From Pirellula sp. (GTDB lineage Bacteria; Planctomycetota; Planctomycetia; Pirellulales; PNKZ01): 64,000 nucleotides of DNA. Made by a program: the position numbers and the translations under genes. The stretch covers positions 1 through 64,000 of the forward strand of contig PNKZ01000010.1 of assembly GCA_013822735.1 (NCBI GenBank). The letters are read 5' to 3'. The notes beneath the pieces were generated by a model that saw only the letters and a list, made by a program, of their open reading frames with translations, was not told where the DNA came from and did not search any database. This document shows positions 7,985-17,597 of the stretch, one piece after another. Numbering within the stretch: the first letter of the stretch is position 1; each line of letters begins with the position of its first letter.

Positions 7985-9339
7985 GCCATGAGTTCCTTGA
8001 TTGGCGTGGGGTCGCTCACCAAGTGCGTCGGGCGCCCCTGCGGCGTGTAGTAAATTTTGTCCGGATCGATGCCGAGCTTGCGATAGATGGTCGACGCAAA
8101 ATTCTCCGGCGACAGCACGCGCTCGACCGCGGCATAGCCGTTGCGATCGGTGGCGCCGATGACCGTGCCGCCGGGAACGCCGCAGCCCGCAAACAACACG
8201 CTCATGGCGTTAGCCCAATGGTCGCGGCCCGGGCTACCTTTACCGGAGAGCGTTGAGATCTTCGGCGTTCGCCCGAACTCGCCGAGCATCACGACAAGCG
8301 TCGTGTCGAGCAGACCGCGGTCGGCGAGATCGGAAATCAACGCGGCGACGGAGCTCTCCAATTTCGGGGCGTCGTTCCGGAACTTAGGAAAAATATCGGA
8401 ATGGGAATCCCAGCCGCCGTCGTAGAGCGTGATCCACGGCACGCCGGCCTCGACCAAACGCCGGGCCAGCAAACATCGCTGACCGAAAGCATTGCGCCCA
8501 TATCCGTCGCGAACCTTCTCCGATTCGCTGCCGACGTTGAACGCCTGCTGGGCCTGAATCGACGTCACGAGGTCGTAGCCCTGCTGCGTGTAGGTATCGA
8601 CGGCTCCCACCGGATCGCCGGCCGCGGCATCGGCAAAGCGCGGCAATTGGTCGACGAGTTTACGCAAGTCGCGGCGTCCCATGAAGCGGTCGTCGGTCAG
8701 GCCTTCCGGCAAGTTGACGTCACGCACTCGGAACGTCGCTTGGCTCGGATCGTCCGACACTACGAACGGCGCGTACTTGGCTCCCAAAAAGTTAGGGCCG
8801 CCGGAGCGCGACATTGACGGAATCGAGAAGTAGCCGGGCAGGCCGCGCGGCGTCTTCCGTTCGTAAGCCGTCACGCTGCCGAAGCTCGGATGAAAACTGA
8901 CGAAAGCGCCGCAGCCGACCGGAATGCGCGTCGGCGAGCCGGTCATCATGTAGTGGTTGCCGGCCCCGTGATTCCCTTGATTGTGACAAATCGAGCGCAC
9001 GACGCAAAGTTTGTCGCTAATGCCCGCGAGCGCCTTCATGTTCTCCGAGAAGAACATGCCGGGCGTTCGCGTGGCGATCGGATCAAACTCGCCGCGAATC
9101 TCAATCGGAGCATCCGGCTTTGGGTCGAAGGTTTCGAAATGCGACGGACCGCCGTCGAGCCAGACCATGATGACGCTAGTGGGCTTGCGCGCCGTACTCT
9201 TCGCGGGATTCGGAGACTTTTCCGCGGCCTGGGCTCGCAACCGCAGTAGGTTCGTGAGACCTCCCCCGGCAAACCCGGCCAAGCCGAGTTGCAGACAGTT
9301 GCGGCGCGTCATTCCTTCACAGTTGCGCATCGGGTTCAT
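7981..9339 (-). CDS. DUF1501 family exported protein
   Basis: A 452-residue DUF1501 protein with an N-terminal twin-arginine-like signal (MTRRNCLQLGLAGFAGGG). Family segments are VIMVWLDGGPSHFETFDPKP, VRSICHNQGNHGAGNHYMMT, YDGGWDSHSDIFPKF, MLGEFGRTPK and GRDHWANAMSVLFAGCGV. It is the middle gene of a three-gene minus-strand operon: the DUF1549/DUF1553 gene ends 9 nt upstream and the PPC gene overlaps by 4 nt. The family is strongly expanded in Planctomycetes and suspected to act on sulfated or complex polysaccharides, but no activity has been proven. It is a distant paralogue of the product at 2362-3789. Confidence 0.9.
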   Translation of the reverse strand: MNPMRNCEGMTRRNCLQLGLAGFAGGGLTNLLRLRAQAAEKSPNPAKSTARKPTSVIMVWLDGGPSHFETFDPKPDAPIEIRGEFDPIATRTPGMFFSENMKALAGISDKLCVVRSICHNQGNHGAGNHYMMTGSPTRIPVGCGAFVSFHPSFGSVTAYERKTPRGLPGYFSIPSMSRSGGPNFLGAKYAPFVVSDDPSQATFRVRDVNLPEGLTDDRFMGRRDLRKLVDQLPRFADAAAGDPVGAVDTYTQQGYDLVTSIQAQQAFNVGSESEKVRDGYGRNAFGQRCLLARRLVEAGVPWITLYDGGWDSHSDIFPKFRNDAPKLESSVAALISDLADRGLLDTTLVVMLGEFGRTPKISTLSGKGSPGRDHWANAMSVLFAGCGVPGGTVIGATDRNGYAAVERVLSPENFASTIYRKLGIDPDKIYYTPQGRPTHLVSDPTPIKELMA

Positions 9340-9348
9340 GCGGCGATC

Positions 9349-11613
9349 CTAATTCTTAAACATAAACTCGGGCGTATTAAGCAAGGCCCACAACAAGTCT
9401 TCGGCAAACTGGCGCTGTTTCGTGCGGTCGGCAGGCACTAATGCCGCGGCGGCATTCCGTTCGGCGGTCGTCGGATAGCGGCAATAGACGGACAAATACA
9501 TTTCTTCGATCCATTCGTCCGGGGCGGCATCCTGCTTGAGCAAGCGAGCTGCGAGTCCCTTGTCGCTGGTCACCTTGTCGTGTAACGACGGAGCGTTCAT
9601 CAGGTGCAGCGATTGTACGAGCGTCGATTCAGCGAGTCGTTCACACGGCGGGTCTTGGTTCGGGTCGGGTCGACCGAACGAGTCGAGAAACAAGTTCTGA
9701 ACTCGATGCGTCCAAAGTTCGACGGCCCGCGAGTTCGGCGGCATCGCAGCGAACGATTCCGGAACGCCGGTAACTTCGCAAACGGCATCGAGCAACGTTT
9801 CGGCGCGAAGCCGTTGTCGATAGTGGCGAGAGTAGTTCTTGGTGTCCCAATTGTTGCGCGGGTTGGGCAAGGCGGAGAGCTCGTACACGTGCGACGTGAG
9901 GATCGTCCGCAGCAATTGCTTGATGTCGAACTTCTGCGCGCGGAACTCTCGCGCTAGCGCGTTGATCAGTTCCGGGTTCGACGGAGGATTCGTGGCCCGA
10001 ATGTCGTCGACCGGTTCGACGATGCCGCGCCCCATGATTTCCGTCCAAATGCGATTGACCGCGACTTGTGCGAAGTAGGAATTTTCGGGCGAAGTCATCC
10101 AGCGGGTAAACGCGGCCCGAGGATCCTCATCGTCTTTCACGGGAGCCGAGCCGAACAGAGGTTTCGGCGGCACATTTTCGCCGGTGAGCGGGTGTTTCAC
10201 CGTTCCCTCGGTTCGCGTGTAGATGAATTCTTCGCTACCGGAGATTGGGGCCGAAATGCCGGTGCCTTTGTAGCCTACGCGGCTAAAGTAAGCGGCAGTT
10301 CCGAAGAAGTCGTCCTGCCCCCACACTTCAAACGGATGATGATGGCACCGGGCGCAATCGAGTCGCACACCGAGAAACAACTGACAGACCATCGTGGTGA
10401 CTTCTTCCGGTGAGCGACGATCACGGTACAGGACCGTGGCGCCGTTGCGAAACGTGCTCCCGCGCGAGGCGACCAAGTCCGCCACGAAGCGATCGTACGG
10501 CTTGTTCGTGCGGAAGGCGTCGCGAATCCACTGGTCATAGACCACCGTGGCTTTGATACCGACACGATACGGATTCGGCCTCAATAAATCGGCCCACTTA
10601 TTCGCCCAATGGTCGGCATATTCCGGCCGGGCCAACAGCGCATCGACTAGCTTCGCGCGTTTGTCCGGCGAAGTATCGGCGAGAAACTTACGAGCCTCGT
10701 CCGCCGTGGGAAGAGTACCGATGACATCGAGGTGGGCGCGACGGAGGAACGTCGCATCGTCGCAAACTTCCGACGGCACGATGCCGAGCCGCTCGAGCCG
10801 CTTCCAAACCAGTTCGTCGATGAAATTGCGACGCGGCAAACTCGCGTAGATGTCCTTATCGACCTTGCCGGCGAGCGGAACGGCGACGTTGAACACGGCA
10901 ATATGATTCATGTAGCGGGCCATGATCGCCGTTTCGCCGGGGAGCGCACCGGCCGTGACGAGGCCAGCGGCGTCAATGGCAGCAACCGCCGATTCGTTCG
11001 ATTGGTACGCTGTTAGAAGCGTGACGTCACGCTTCGAGCCGTCGCTGTACTTGGCGGTAACCTTCAATTGTTCACGCGACTTGGCCGGCAGAATGCGGTC
11101 CCGCGGTGCTACTTCAATGCCGACGAGTTTCGGATCGGTAGCCTGAGAACGCGGCATGCCCGAAGCGATCCAACGTTTGAGCGTCGCGTAGTTTTCGCTC
11201 TCGGCGGGAAGTTTCACGCCTCCGCCGTGCGGCACGATGCCGGCCGCTTTAAGAAGCAACAAGCTCTGCTCGGGCGCCGACGGTTGCACGCGCCGACCGC
11301 GGGCTTGCTTGACGATGGCGTTGAAATCGAAGTCGGCATCAAAGCCGAGCAGCGAAAGCTGGAACCCGTTCTGGCCGCGCGATTTGCCGTGGCAAGGGCC
11401 GCTGTTGCAACCGGCGACCGTGAGAATCGGCATGACGTCGAGTTCGAAGTTGACCGCGCTCGTAGCGGCGGGCACGGCGTCGCGATGCGTCGCCGGCAAG
11501 GGGACGGCCGCCGGAGACGCCGCATCGACCGAAGCCGGGACCAACGCAACCGCGGCACTCGCGAGCGCTATGACCCAAACGGCGGTGAGGGACCAACTCG
11601 CGGAGCGAGGCAT
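9349..11613 (-). CDS. DUF1549/DUF1553 (PSD1) domain protein with c-type-cytochrome-like N-terminus
   Basis: About 754 residues. After a signal peptide (TAVWVIALASAAVALVPASV) comes a planctomycete cytochrome-like segment with the motif GCNSGPCHG, a possible heme site of the C-x4-CH type. Next is a bacterial Ig-like part (VTAKYSDGSKRDVTLLTAYQ). Then come the DUF1549 domain (RRAHLDVIGTLPTADEARKF; HHHPFEVWGQDDFF) and the C-terminal DUF1553 domain (AQVAVNRIWTEIMGRGIVEP; LLWALLNTPEFMFKN). I chose the ATG at 11613 so the signal peptide is near the N-terminus; the frame is open to 11685. This is the first gene of the operon with DUF1501 and PPC genes. The family is typical of Planctomycetes; its enzymatic role is not established. 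Confidence 0.88.
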   Translation of the reverse strand: MPRSASWSLTAVWVIALASAAVALVPASVDAASPAAVPLPATHRDAVPAATSAVNFELDVMPILTVAGCNSGPCHGKSRGQNGFQLSLLGFDADFDFNAIVKQARGRRVQPSAPEQSLLLLKAAGIVPHGGGVKLPAESENYATLKRWIASGMPRSQATDPKLVGIEVAPRDRILPAKSREQLKVTAKYSDGSKRDVTLLTAYQSNESAVAAIDAAGLVTAGALPGETAIMARYMNHIAVFNVAVPLAGKVDKDIYASLPRRNFIDELVWKRLERLGIVPSEVCDDATFLRRAHLDVIGTLPTADEARKFLADTSPDKRAKLVDALLARPEYADHWANKWADLLRPNPYRVGIKATVVYDQWIRDAFRTNKPYDRFVADLVASRGSTFRNGATVLYRDRRSPEEVTTMVCQLFLGVRLDCARCHHHPFEVWGQDDFFGTAAYFSRVGYKGTGISAPISGSEEFIYTRTEGTVKHPLTGENVPPKPLFGSAPVKDDEDPRAAFTRWMTSPENSYFAQVAVNRIWTEIMGRGIVEPVDDIRATNPPSNPELINALAREFRAQKFDIKQLLRTILTSHVYELSALPNPRNNWDTKNYSRHYRQRLRAETLLDAVCEVTGVPESFAAMPPNSRAVELWTHRVQNLFLDSFGRPDPNQDPPCERLAESTLVQSLHLMNAPSLHDKVTSDKGLAARLLKQDAAPDEWIEEMYLSVYCRYPTTAERNAAAALVPADRTKQRQFAEDLLWALLNTPEFMFKN

Positions 11614-11783
11614 CCGAAGGCTCTCGGCGATGAAAAGGCGGGAAGCGTACGTGGCGGGACCGATCGTGAGATCGAGTGAATTCATTTTAACCCGGCAGGC
11701 TCACATCCGGCAAGCAGGTTTTAGATCGCGACAACGACGGGCTTCTTACGACTTTATCAAATCGCACACCGCGGCCGCGTCCA

Positions 11784-14279
11784 TTACCAAGCCGGAACGA
11801 GCATTCCCTGCGCGTCGCGCTGCCACGGCGTCCAAACGAGCGTGACTTGCCCGAGCGTGATATCCGATTTCTTCGGCGCAATTTCCACTTCTTCAAACGT
11901 CCACGTCGTCGGATCGTATTGCTTCTGGATCACCGTGACCTCGGACTGAATGCGGGCCTCGAGATCGGCCTGCTTCTCGGCGATCGCTTCGAGATTGGCT
12001 TCGGCGGTGTCGACGTCGCCGCGTTGCCGTGCCGTGCGACCGGCCGACTTGATGGTGGACGCCGCGCGATTGACGCTCGTCGCACTGCCGAGTTTGCGGC
12101 CGAAGATGCCGCCGAGAATCGTCTGGCCGATCGAGATGACGGTGTTCACCGATTGATCCTTGACGTCGGCCTTCTCCTTCTCCAGCTTCTGTTCGGCGCG
12201 GCGTTTCTGATCGATGAGCGTCTGCACTTTGACGGCGTACTTGGCCCGCAACTTTTCGACGGCCAGATCACGTTGCTCGCGTGCAGCCAGACCGAGTCGA
12301 GCGCGAAACTTGTCCTCCGGTTCGTCCGGTTCGGAACACTCTTTCAGTACTTCGCACTTTTTGACCGTCACGCGTTGATCGCGATAGAGGGCTTCCTTGA
12401 GAGCCGAGGTCAAGGCCGTGTAGCGTTTCGGGCGAGTCAGGTCGGCGGGAAGTTCCGCGAACTGGGCGATCGCGACAGGTTCACTCGCTAAATCAGGAAC
12501 AGTCTTCAAGACATCGGCGTCGTGCCAAACGGTGGTCGGTACCTCATCTTCCACAACGCTTAACAACAAAACGTCGCGCCACAATTCGACCCCTTCCTTA
12601 GCAGAGACGAAATGAACGCGGCCTGTGCCGAATAACGCCGGTCGATAGAGGGGAGGCGCCGCCGGCGCTTTACTGACCATGAATTTTTCCAACACCTCGG
12701 GAGGCAGCACGGGACGGCCTGCTCCGGCTTCGGGCTTTGCGACTGTCGACTCTTGAGGACTGGTCGAAGGAGATGCCGCCGACCTTTGCGGGGCGACAGT
12801 CGCGGCCGTCGTGGATCTGCGATCCTTCGTGAGTCGTGCAATTTGATCTCGATCGAGCGGGCCGCGAAGAAACGATAGCGCCCAGCGCGACTGAAAGACG
12901 ACCGGTTCGTCTTCGTGGACATTGTTCATCAGAAAGATACGGTTGCCGAGCCCGGAGAGAATCTTTTCGATACGGGCCCGATCGAACTTCGCGCCCGCAG
13001 CGGCGCCTGCCCCTTCGAGGCCGTCGAGCACGCGCAGTTTGTCGCGCTCGGTTTGCAGCCGGCCGAGAAACCAGGTGCCGCAATTAGCGAGGCCCTTGTA
13101 GTCGAGATCGACCGGATTCTGCGTCGCCAGCACGATGCCGAGGCCGAACGCCCGCGCTTGCTTGAGCAGAGTGAGCATCGGCAATTTTGACGGCGGGTTG
13201 GCCGTCGGCGGGAAATATCCAAACACTTCGTCCATGTAGAGGATGGCGCGCAGGCTAGTCGTGCCCGATTGCGACCGCATCCAAGAAATCACTTCGTTGA
13301 GCAATAGCGTGACGAAAAACATTCGCTCCGCATCGCTGAGATGGGAAATCGAGAGAATGCTCAACCGCGGCTTGCCTGTTTCCGTGTGGAGCAAACGACC
13401 GATATTCAACGGTTCCCCCTCCATCCAGGCCGCGAAGCCTGGAGAAGCAATGAGATTGTTGAGCGCCATCGCGAGTTCGAAACGTTCCTTTGCCGGATAG
13501 AAACTTTCGAGATCGAGAAAGCCCACCTTGTCGAACGGCGGTTGCTGGATGCCGCGAATAACCGCGCCGAGATCCACGTCGCGCCCTTCACGCCAAGCCC
13601 GACCGAGCAGCGTGGAAAGCAGAATATGCTCACGGCTTCGCAGCGGGTCGCCTGCAATGCCGACGAGCGACAACAGGCCCGACACGGTCGCTTGGATGCG
13701 GTCGCGGAGAAGTTCGGCGTTCTCCATCACCTCTTTCGCCGGCGCGGCAAACGAACGCAGAATCGTCAGCGGCAGGCCCGTATTGCTGCCGGGCGTATAC
13801 ACGGCAACATCGACCGCTTCGCGTAGGCGGCGAATGCGATCGGGCGATTGGCCCCACTCGGCGAGCCCTTCAGTCCATTGCTTCGCCGTCTTCTGAGCGA
13901 GTTCCGCAACAGAGAGCCCCTTGCGGACGGCATCCGCGGGATCGAGCCAAGCTTCGAAGTCGGCCGGCTTCAAATCGGGGAATGTCAGCAGCAAGTTGCT
14001 GAGGTCCCCTTTGGGGTCGATGATGAGCGCCGGAATGTTGTCGATGGCCGCTTCTTCGAGCAGCGAGATGCAGAGGCCCGTCTTGCCGCTCCCCGTCATA
14101 CCGACGCAGAGCGCGTGCGTCGTCAGGTCTTTGGCGTCGTACATCACCAAGTCGTCGAGCGTTCGCGACTGTTCCAGGTCGTATTCTTTGCCGAGGTAAA
14201 ACTGGCCGAGCTTCTCGAAGTCTTGTTCTTGCATAAATTCGTGCGAAGACCTTCTGGGCGGCGTGAGGGCGGACATCAA
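11784..14279 (-). CDS. HerA/FtsK-like P-loop ATPase with C-terminal coiled coil
   Basis: An 831-residue ATPase. Walker A is GMTGSGKTG at about residues 60-68 and Walker B is ILYMDEV near 344-350. Between them are LIIDPKGDLSNLL and other segments typical of the HerA/VirB4/FtsK superfamily, and VLATQNPVDLDYKGL is a sensor-like stretch. After a Ser/Pro/Ala-rich linker (about 490-530), the C-terminal third is charged and coiled-coil-like (KLRAKYAVKVQTLIDQKRRA), then a short Gly-rich hydrophobic stretch (SIGQTILGGIFGRK), then an acidic C-terminal tail. No NurA nuclease, SIR2 or pilus gene is adjacent, so the substrate (DNA or protein) is open. A second Met at 14234 is a possible start. A strong terminator separates it from the upstream YTV gene. 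Confidence 0.75.
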   Translation of the reverse strand: MMSALTPPRRSSHEFMQEQDFEKLGQFYLGKEYDLEQSRTLDDLVMYDAKDLTTHALCVGMTGSGKTGLCISLLEEAAIDNIPALIIDPKGDLSNLLLTFPDLKPADFEAWLDPADAVRKGLSVAELAQKTAKQWTEGLAEWGQSPDRIRRLREAVDVAVYTPGSNTGLPLTILRSFAAPAKEVMENAELLRDRIQATVSGLLSLVGIAGDPLRSREHILLSTLLGRAWREGRDVDLGAVIRGIQQPPFDKVGFLDLESFYPAKERFELAMALNNLIASPGFAAWMEGEPLNIGRLLHTETGKPRLSILSISHLSDAERMFFVTLLLNEVISWMRSQSGTTSLRAILYMDEVFGYFPPTANPPSKLPMLTLLKQARAFGLGIVLATQNPVDLDYKGLANCGTWFLGRLQTERDKLRVLDGLEGAGAAAGAKFDRARIEKILSGLGNRIFLMNNVHEDEPVVFQSRWALSFLRGPLDRDQIARLTKDRRSTTAATVAPQRSAASPSTSPQESTVAKPEAGAGRPVLPPEVLEKFMVSKAPAAPPLYRPALFGTGRVHFVSAKEGVELWRDVLLLSVVEDEVPTTVWHDADVLKTVPDLASEPVAIAQFAELPADLTRPKRYTALTSALKEALYRDQRVTVKKCEVLKECSEPDEPEDKFRARLGLAAREQRDLAVEKLRAKYAVKVQTLIDQKRRAEQKLEKEKADVKDQSVNTVISIGQTILGGIFGRKLGSATSVNRAASTIKSAGRTARQRGDVDTAEANLEAIAEKQADLEARIQSEVTVIQKQYDPTTWTFEEVEIAPKKSDITLGQVTLVWTPWQRDAQGMLVPAW

Positions 14280-14283
14280 CGAA

Positions 14284-14323
14284 AACGGACCGATTCGCCC
14301 GAGGAGGAGCGAATCGGTCCGTT
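14284..14323 (-). terminator. Intrinsic terminator of the YTV gene
   Basis: A perfect 15-bp inverted repeat: aacggaccgattcgc at 14284-14298 and its complement at 14309-14323, with a 10-nt loop. Read on the minus strand it is followed by TTTTCGTT. It ends the transcript of the YTV protein gene and insulates the ATPase gene downstream. Confidence 0.75.
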
Positions 14324-14386
14324 GATTCTAGCAGAGCCGCCGGCGGCTTTTGGCCGGCACGGCGGCGGATTTATGGGCCGCCAAAC

Positions 14387-15541
14387 TTACTTCTTCGGCA
14401 CCGGCAGGGGAGCGGGCGCCGGAGCAGCCGGACGCGGCTTTAGAGTCGGCGACGGGGCCGGAGCGGGAGCCGGCGCGACACTCGGAGCAGGGGCGACCGC
14501 CGGAGCTTCGGCCGGCGTCGTGCAGGCCGGCACCGGATCGCAGACCCATTTGCGGACCGTGCATTGCACCGACTTCGGCACGCAGCGGACGACCGGAACT
14601 TGGATCGTCTTCTCGACCTGATGCGGAACCATGACGGTGTACTGGTCGACCTTTGTTTCCGTCACGTCTTTGTACCGCGTCACGTCGAACGTCCGAGTCT
14701 TCTTTTCCGGAACGCAGGTAACGACCGGCACTTCGCGAACGACTTGTTCGGCGACTTGCTCGCAGATCTGTACTTGACGCGTACGCGTTTCCGGCTTGCA
14801 GACCGTGACACAATATTCATACGGCTTCGCCACGACGTACTGCTTCATGACGGTGTACGCCACTTGTTGCTGCACGTATTGCGGAACCCAGACGCGTACG
14901 CAACGGGTAACCATCGGCGGCGGAGCGCAGCCGCCACAGCTGCCGCATCCACCACAGTTTCCGCGGGGAGCGTAGCCGTAGCCGTAACCATATCCGGCAC
15001 CGTAGCACGGCACTTGAATCTCGCGCGTTTCCCAATGACCGCGATCGACGCAGATCGTTCGCGTCGCTTGTTCGGGTCGGCACTCGACAATGTTCTGCAC
15101 GCCTTGACGGCGTTCGACATGCGGCACCATCACGGTGTAGTTTTGTTGCACCGTGCGATGAACCGGCTTGTAGACGGTCTCGGTAACTTTCTTCATCGCC
15201 GTCTTCTGCACCATGACGGTGTATTCTTCCGTCACGGTTTCCTTATACGGCACACGACGGCAAACATTGTAAGAACGTTCGCGGGTTTCCGGACGGCACT
15301 CGGTCGTCATGACCTTGCGCGTTTCGTACGTCGTCTCGTTGACATACACGGTACGAGAGACGACGACATCTTCATAATGTCCGGCCACGGCGGCCACGCT
15401 CTCGACGCAAGCCGGCGCGCATGCGGCGGGTGCGTACTGCGGCGTACATCGCCGGTGAAAAACTCCCGCGTCGGCCGAAACGGCCGAGCAAGCAACCATG
15501 GCCGAAGCCGCGGCCGCCCAAACGTAACCCTTGCTGCTCAT
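14387..15541 (-). CDS. Cell-wall YTV-repeat protein, Cys-rich
   Basis: A 384-residue exported protein with an N-terminal signal (VWAAAASAMVACSAVSADAG). It carries four YTV modules: EEYTVMVQ, QNYTVMVP, VAYTVMKQ and DQYTVMVP. Each sits among alternating Val/Thr-rich strands with regularly spaced Cys (CRPETRERSYNVCRRVPY; CKPETRTRQVQICEQV). A central Gly/Tyr/Cys linker (GAGYGYGYGYAPRGN) and a Pro/Ala-rich C-terminus (about residues 345-384) complete it. YTV proteins are known components of the planctomycete proteinaceous cell wall, for example in Rhodopirellula baltica; disulfide cross-linking is inferred from the Cys. Gene context adds nothing specific. Confidence 0.82.
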   Translation of the reverse strand: MSSKGYVWAAAASAMVACSAVSADAGVFHRRCTPQYAPAACAPACVESVAAVAGHYEDVVVSRTVYVNETTYETRKVMTTECRPETRERSYNVCRRVPYKETVTEEYTVMVQKTAMKKVTETVYKPVHRTVQQNYTVMVPHVERRQGVQNIVECRPEQATRTICVDRGHWETREIQVPCYGAGYGYGYGYAPRGNCGGCGSCGGCAPPPMVTRCVRVWVPQYVQQQVAYTVMKQYVVAKPYEYCVTVCKPETRTRQVQICEQVAEQVVREVPVVTCVPEKKTRTFDVTRYKDVTETKVDQYTVMVPHQVEKTIQVPVVRCVPKSVQCTVRKWVCDPVPACTTPAEAPAVAPAPSVAPAPAPAPSPTLKPRPAAPAPAPLPVPKK

Positions 15542-15727
15542 AAGATGCTCCTCGTTGTTCGATCGTCGCGGCGTTGCAGACAGCCTGCACGGGGGCCTCT
15601 CTCAGACTCTCCCACTCCCGCAAACTGCCGCGACCTCCATTCCCGACGAATATAGTCAGGCCGAACTCAAAGAAAATGGGGATCGTCGGAAAAACGGGAA
15701 ATATGCATCGATTTCATGGACTTCTGG

Positions 15728-16936
15728 TTAGGGACCAACCATTCGACGCGGGTTTTCAAACCAAATGACGTTTTCGCTCATCTGTCCGGCAACCAAAAGA
15801 TCGAGGTCGCCGTCGCGATCCATGTCGAGAGCTCGCAGGTCGTAGGCGGCCTGATTCTCGGCGACGACATGCCGTGTGAACGCGCCGCGCCCGTCGTTTT
15901 CGTACCACGCGCAAAGCTTGTCGCCGTACGCGCAGGTCGCGGCGTCGAGGTCGCCGTCGCCGTCGATGTCGGCCACTTGCAACGAATGCGGTTCGAGAAT
16001 CTGCGCGTCGATCTCGTGCAGCTTCCACTGCGGCAGTTCGGCGTCCGTCGCCGGCGGCAACTGTTCGAACCAAACGACGCCGCGACCATGGCCGCGCGTG
16101 GCGAAGAAGTCGGTGCGCCCGTCACCGTTGATCTCGGCCTGTTGAATGTTCGTAGCGCCGCCGAGTTTATCGGCGATGATCTGTTTGCGCCAGCCGCCCG
16201 ACTTCGGATCGGCGGGGGCTTGCCACCAGGCGAACCAAGCGTCGGGCGTGCTTTCCGCTTGGTTGCCCCCTTTTGCCGCCAACGCGATATCCGGACGGCC
16301 GTCGCCGTCGACATCGCCGAAGCCGAAGTAGTGGCTCAGTCCGGCCGCGTCGCGATCGGCAAATACATGCCGATGCCAGGCTTCGCCGGCGCGCGGATTT
16401 TGCGGCACTTGCAGCCACACTGCCGACGAGGGAAACGGCCCGAGCGGCTGCGCACTGTTCGCGATCAGGTCGATCCGGCCGTCACCGTCGACGTCTCCCT
16501 TGAGCAGGCCATGTACGCCGACGATCTTGTCGTCGATCGTGCGCGAGGCCCACTTCTCTTCCAACGGACGGGCAGGCGTCTCCAGCCAGAACACGTTGCC
16601 CGGCTGGTACTGCGCTCCGATGTAATCGAGGTCGCCGTCATCGTCGACGTCGAACACTTCCGCGTGGATCGCGTTGTGCTCTTTGTTGTTCTCCAACTCA
16701 ATCGCCCGCCAAGTTGGCGCCACCAGCAACCGAGTGACGCCGGCTGTCGTGCACACGACGTCGGGGAGCCCGTCGCCGGTAAAGTCGCCGCCGACGGCCG
16801 TGTTCGTGCGCCCTCCTTGCCAAACGACGTGACGTTTCCACGCCATGTCGACCGCATAGCAGCCGGATTCGTGGTACGCGCACACTGCCGCGATAAGTCC
16901 CGTTGTAATTCCGGCGATGACTCGCAGGCTATACAT
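15728..16936 (-). CDS. Exported FG-GAP/VCBS repeat protein
   Basis: A 402-residue secreted protein, signal sequence at residues 3-30 (LRVIAGITTGLIAAVCAY). It is predicted to fold as a seven-bladed beta-propeller. At least six calcium-binding repeats of the DxDxDGxxD type are visible: DFTGDGLPD, DVDDDGDLD, DVDGDGRID, DVDGDGRPD, EINGDGRTD, DIDGDGDLD and DMDRDGDLD. Such proteins are abundant in planctomycetes and are thought to bind surfaces or ligands; no enzyme domain is attached. It stands alone on the minus strand, 186 nt upstream of the YTV gene. Confidence 0.85.
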   Translation of the reverse strand: MYSLRVIAGITTGLIAAVCAYHESGCYAVDMAWKRHVVWQGGRTNTAVGGDFTGDGLPDVVCTTAGVTRLLVAPTWRAIELENNKEHNAIHAEVFDVDDDGDLDYIGAQYQPGNVFWLETPARPLEEKWASRTIDDKIVGVHGLLKGDVDGDGRIDLIANSAQPLGPFPSSAVWLQVPQNPRAGEAWHRHVFADRDAAGLSHYFGFGDVDGDGRPDIALAAKGGNQAESTPDAWFAWWQAPADPKSGGWRKQIIADKLGGATNIQQAEINGDGRTDFFATRGHGRGVVWFEQLPPATDAELPQWKLHEIDAQILEPHSLQVADIDGDGDLDAATCAYGDKLCAWYENDGRGAFTRHVVAENQAAYDLRALDMDRDGDLDLLVAGQMSENVIWFENPRRMVGP

Positions 16937-17062
16937 GGCGAAATGCTCCGAATACGCGAGGCGAGTGGAAATGGGTCGGCGGCGGCGGTACGACGTTTGC
17001 CAATCTATAGCACAAGGCGAGAAATCAATCAGTGAAGTGCCTGCCTAGGAGCCATAACCATC

Positions 17063-17515
17063 ATGGATAAGCGACTAAAACTCAATCAAGAAGTTACCGT
17101 TGGTTGCCAACCAAGCAAACAAGACCTGCAAGAGCTGGCGCTGGAGGGTTATCGATCGGTCGTCAATCTACGGCTGGCGGGCGAAGAGGTCGAACAGCTT
17201 TCGCCGACGTCGGAGGGGAGCCTTGTTCACCAGTTAGGCATGGAATACGAACATCTACCCGCTTCACTGAATTCGCTGAGCTCCGAAACCATCGACCGCT
17301 TTCGAGTCGACTATATGCACCTTCCCAAACCGGTGTTTGTGCATTGCAAAAGCGGGAAGCGTGCCGGAGCGTTCGCATTGCTGCATTTAGCGGCCGAGCG
17401 AGGGTGGACCGGCGCGAAGACGCTCGAAGAAGCGGAACAGATGGGATTGCACTTAGACCAATCGCCGCTGCGCGCGTTTGTCGAAAGCTATGCCGATCAA
17501 CATCGAAACACGTAG
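17063..17515 (+). CDS. DUF442 / beta-lactamase-hydrolase-like phosphatase
   Basis: A 150-residue protein of the DUF442 (Blh-like) family, related to dual-specificity phosphatases. The catalytic loop is FVHCKSGKRAGAFALLH near residues 92-108, with Cys95 and Arg100 in a C-x4-R pattern typical of this family rather than the C-x5-R of classical phosphatases. The N-terminal part (VGCQPSKQDLQELALEGYRSV and VNLR) also matches. Homologues are fused to or found beside sulfide and persulfide enzymes, but no such neighbour is present, so the substrate is unknown. It is convergent with the aconitase gene. Confidence 0.8.
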   Translation: MDKRLKLNQEVTVGCQPSKQDLQELALEGYRSVVNLRLAGEEVEQLSPTSEGSLVHQLGMEYEHLPASLNSLSSETIDRFRVDYMHLPKPVFVHCKSGKRAGAFALLHLAAERGWTGAKTLEEAEQMGLHLDQSPLRAFVESYADQHRNT

Positions 17516-17530
17516 CGGAAGTCGGAACCG

Positions 17531-17566
17531 GACCTGAGCATCGCGAGTTTCGCGATCGCTCAGGTC
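17531..17566. terminator. Bidirectional hairpin between convergent genes
   Basis: GACCTGAGC at 17531 pairs with GCTCAGGTC ending at 17566, extended by TCGCGA/TCGCGA with one bulged base, giving a stem of about 15 bp. It sits 15 nt after the DUF442 stop and 32 nt from the aconitase stop. There is no T-run on either strand, so it may block read-through only by structure. Confidence 0.4.
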
Positions 17567-17597
17567 GGTTCAGATATCCGTTAGCGTCGGGCCATTC

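Noticed and set aside
15716-17035. Long open frame antisense to the FG-GAP gene
   Set aside because: It mirrors a clear exported repeat protein; the antisense translation has no domain and is a GC-rich shadow.
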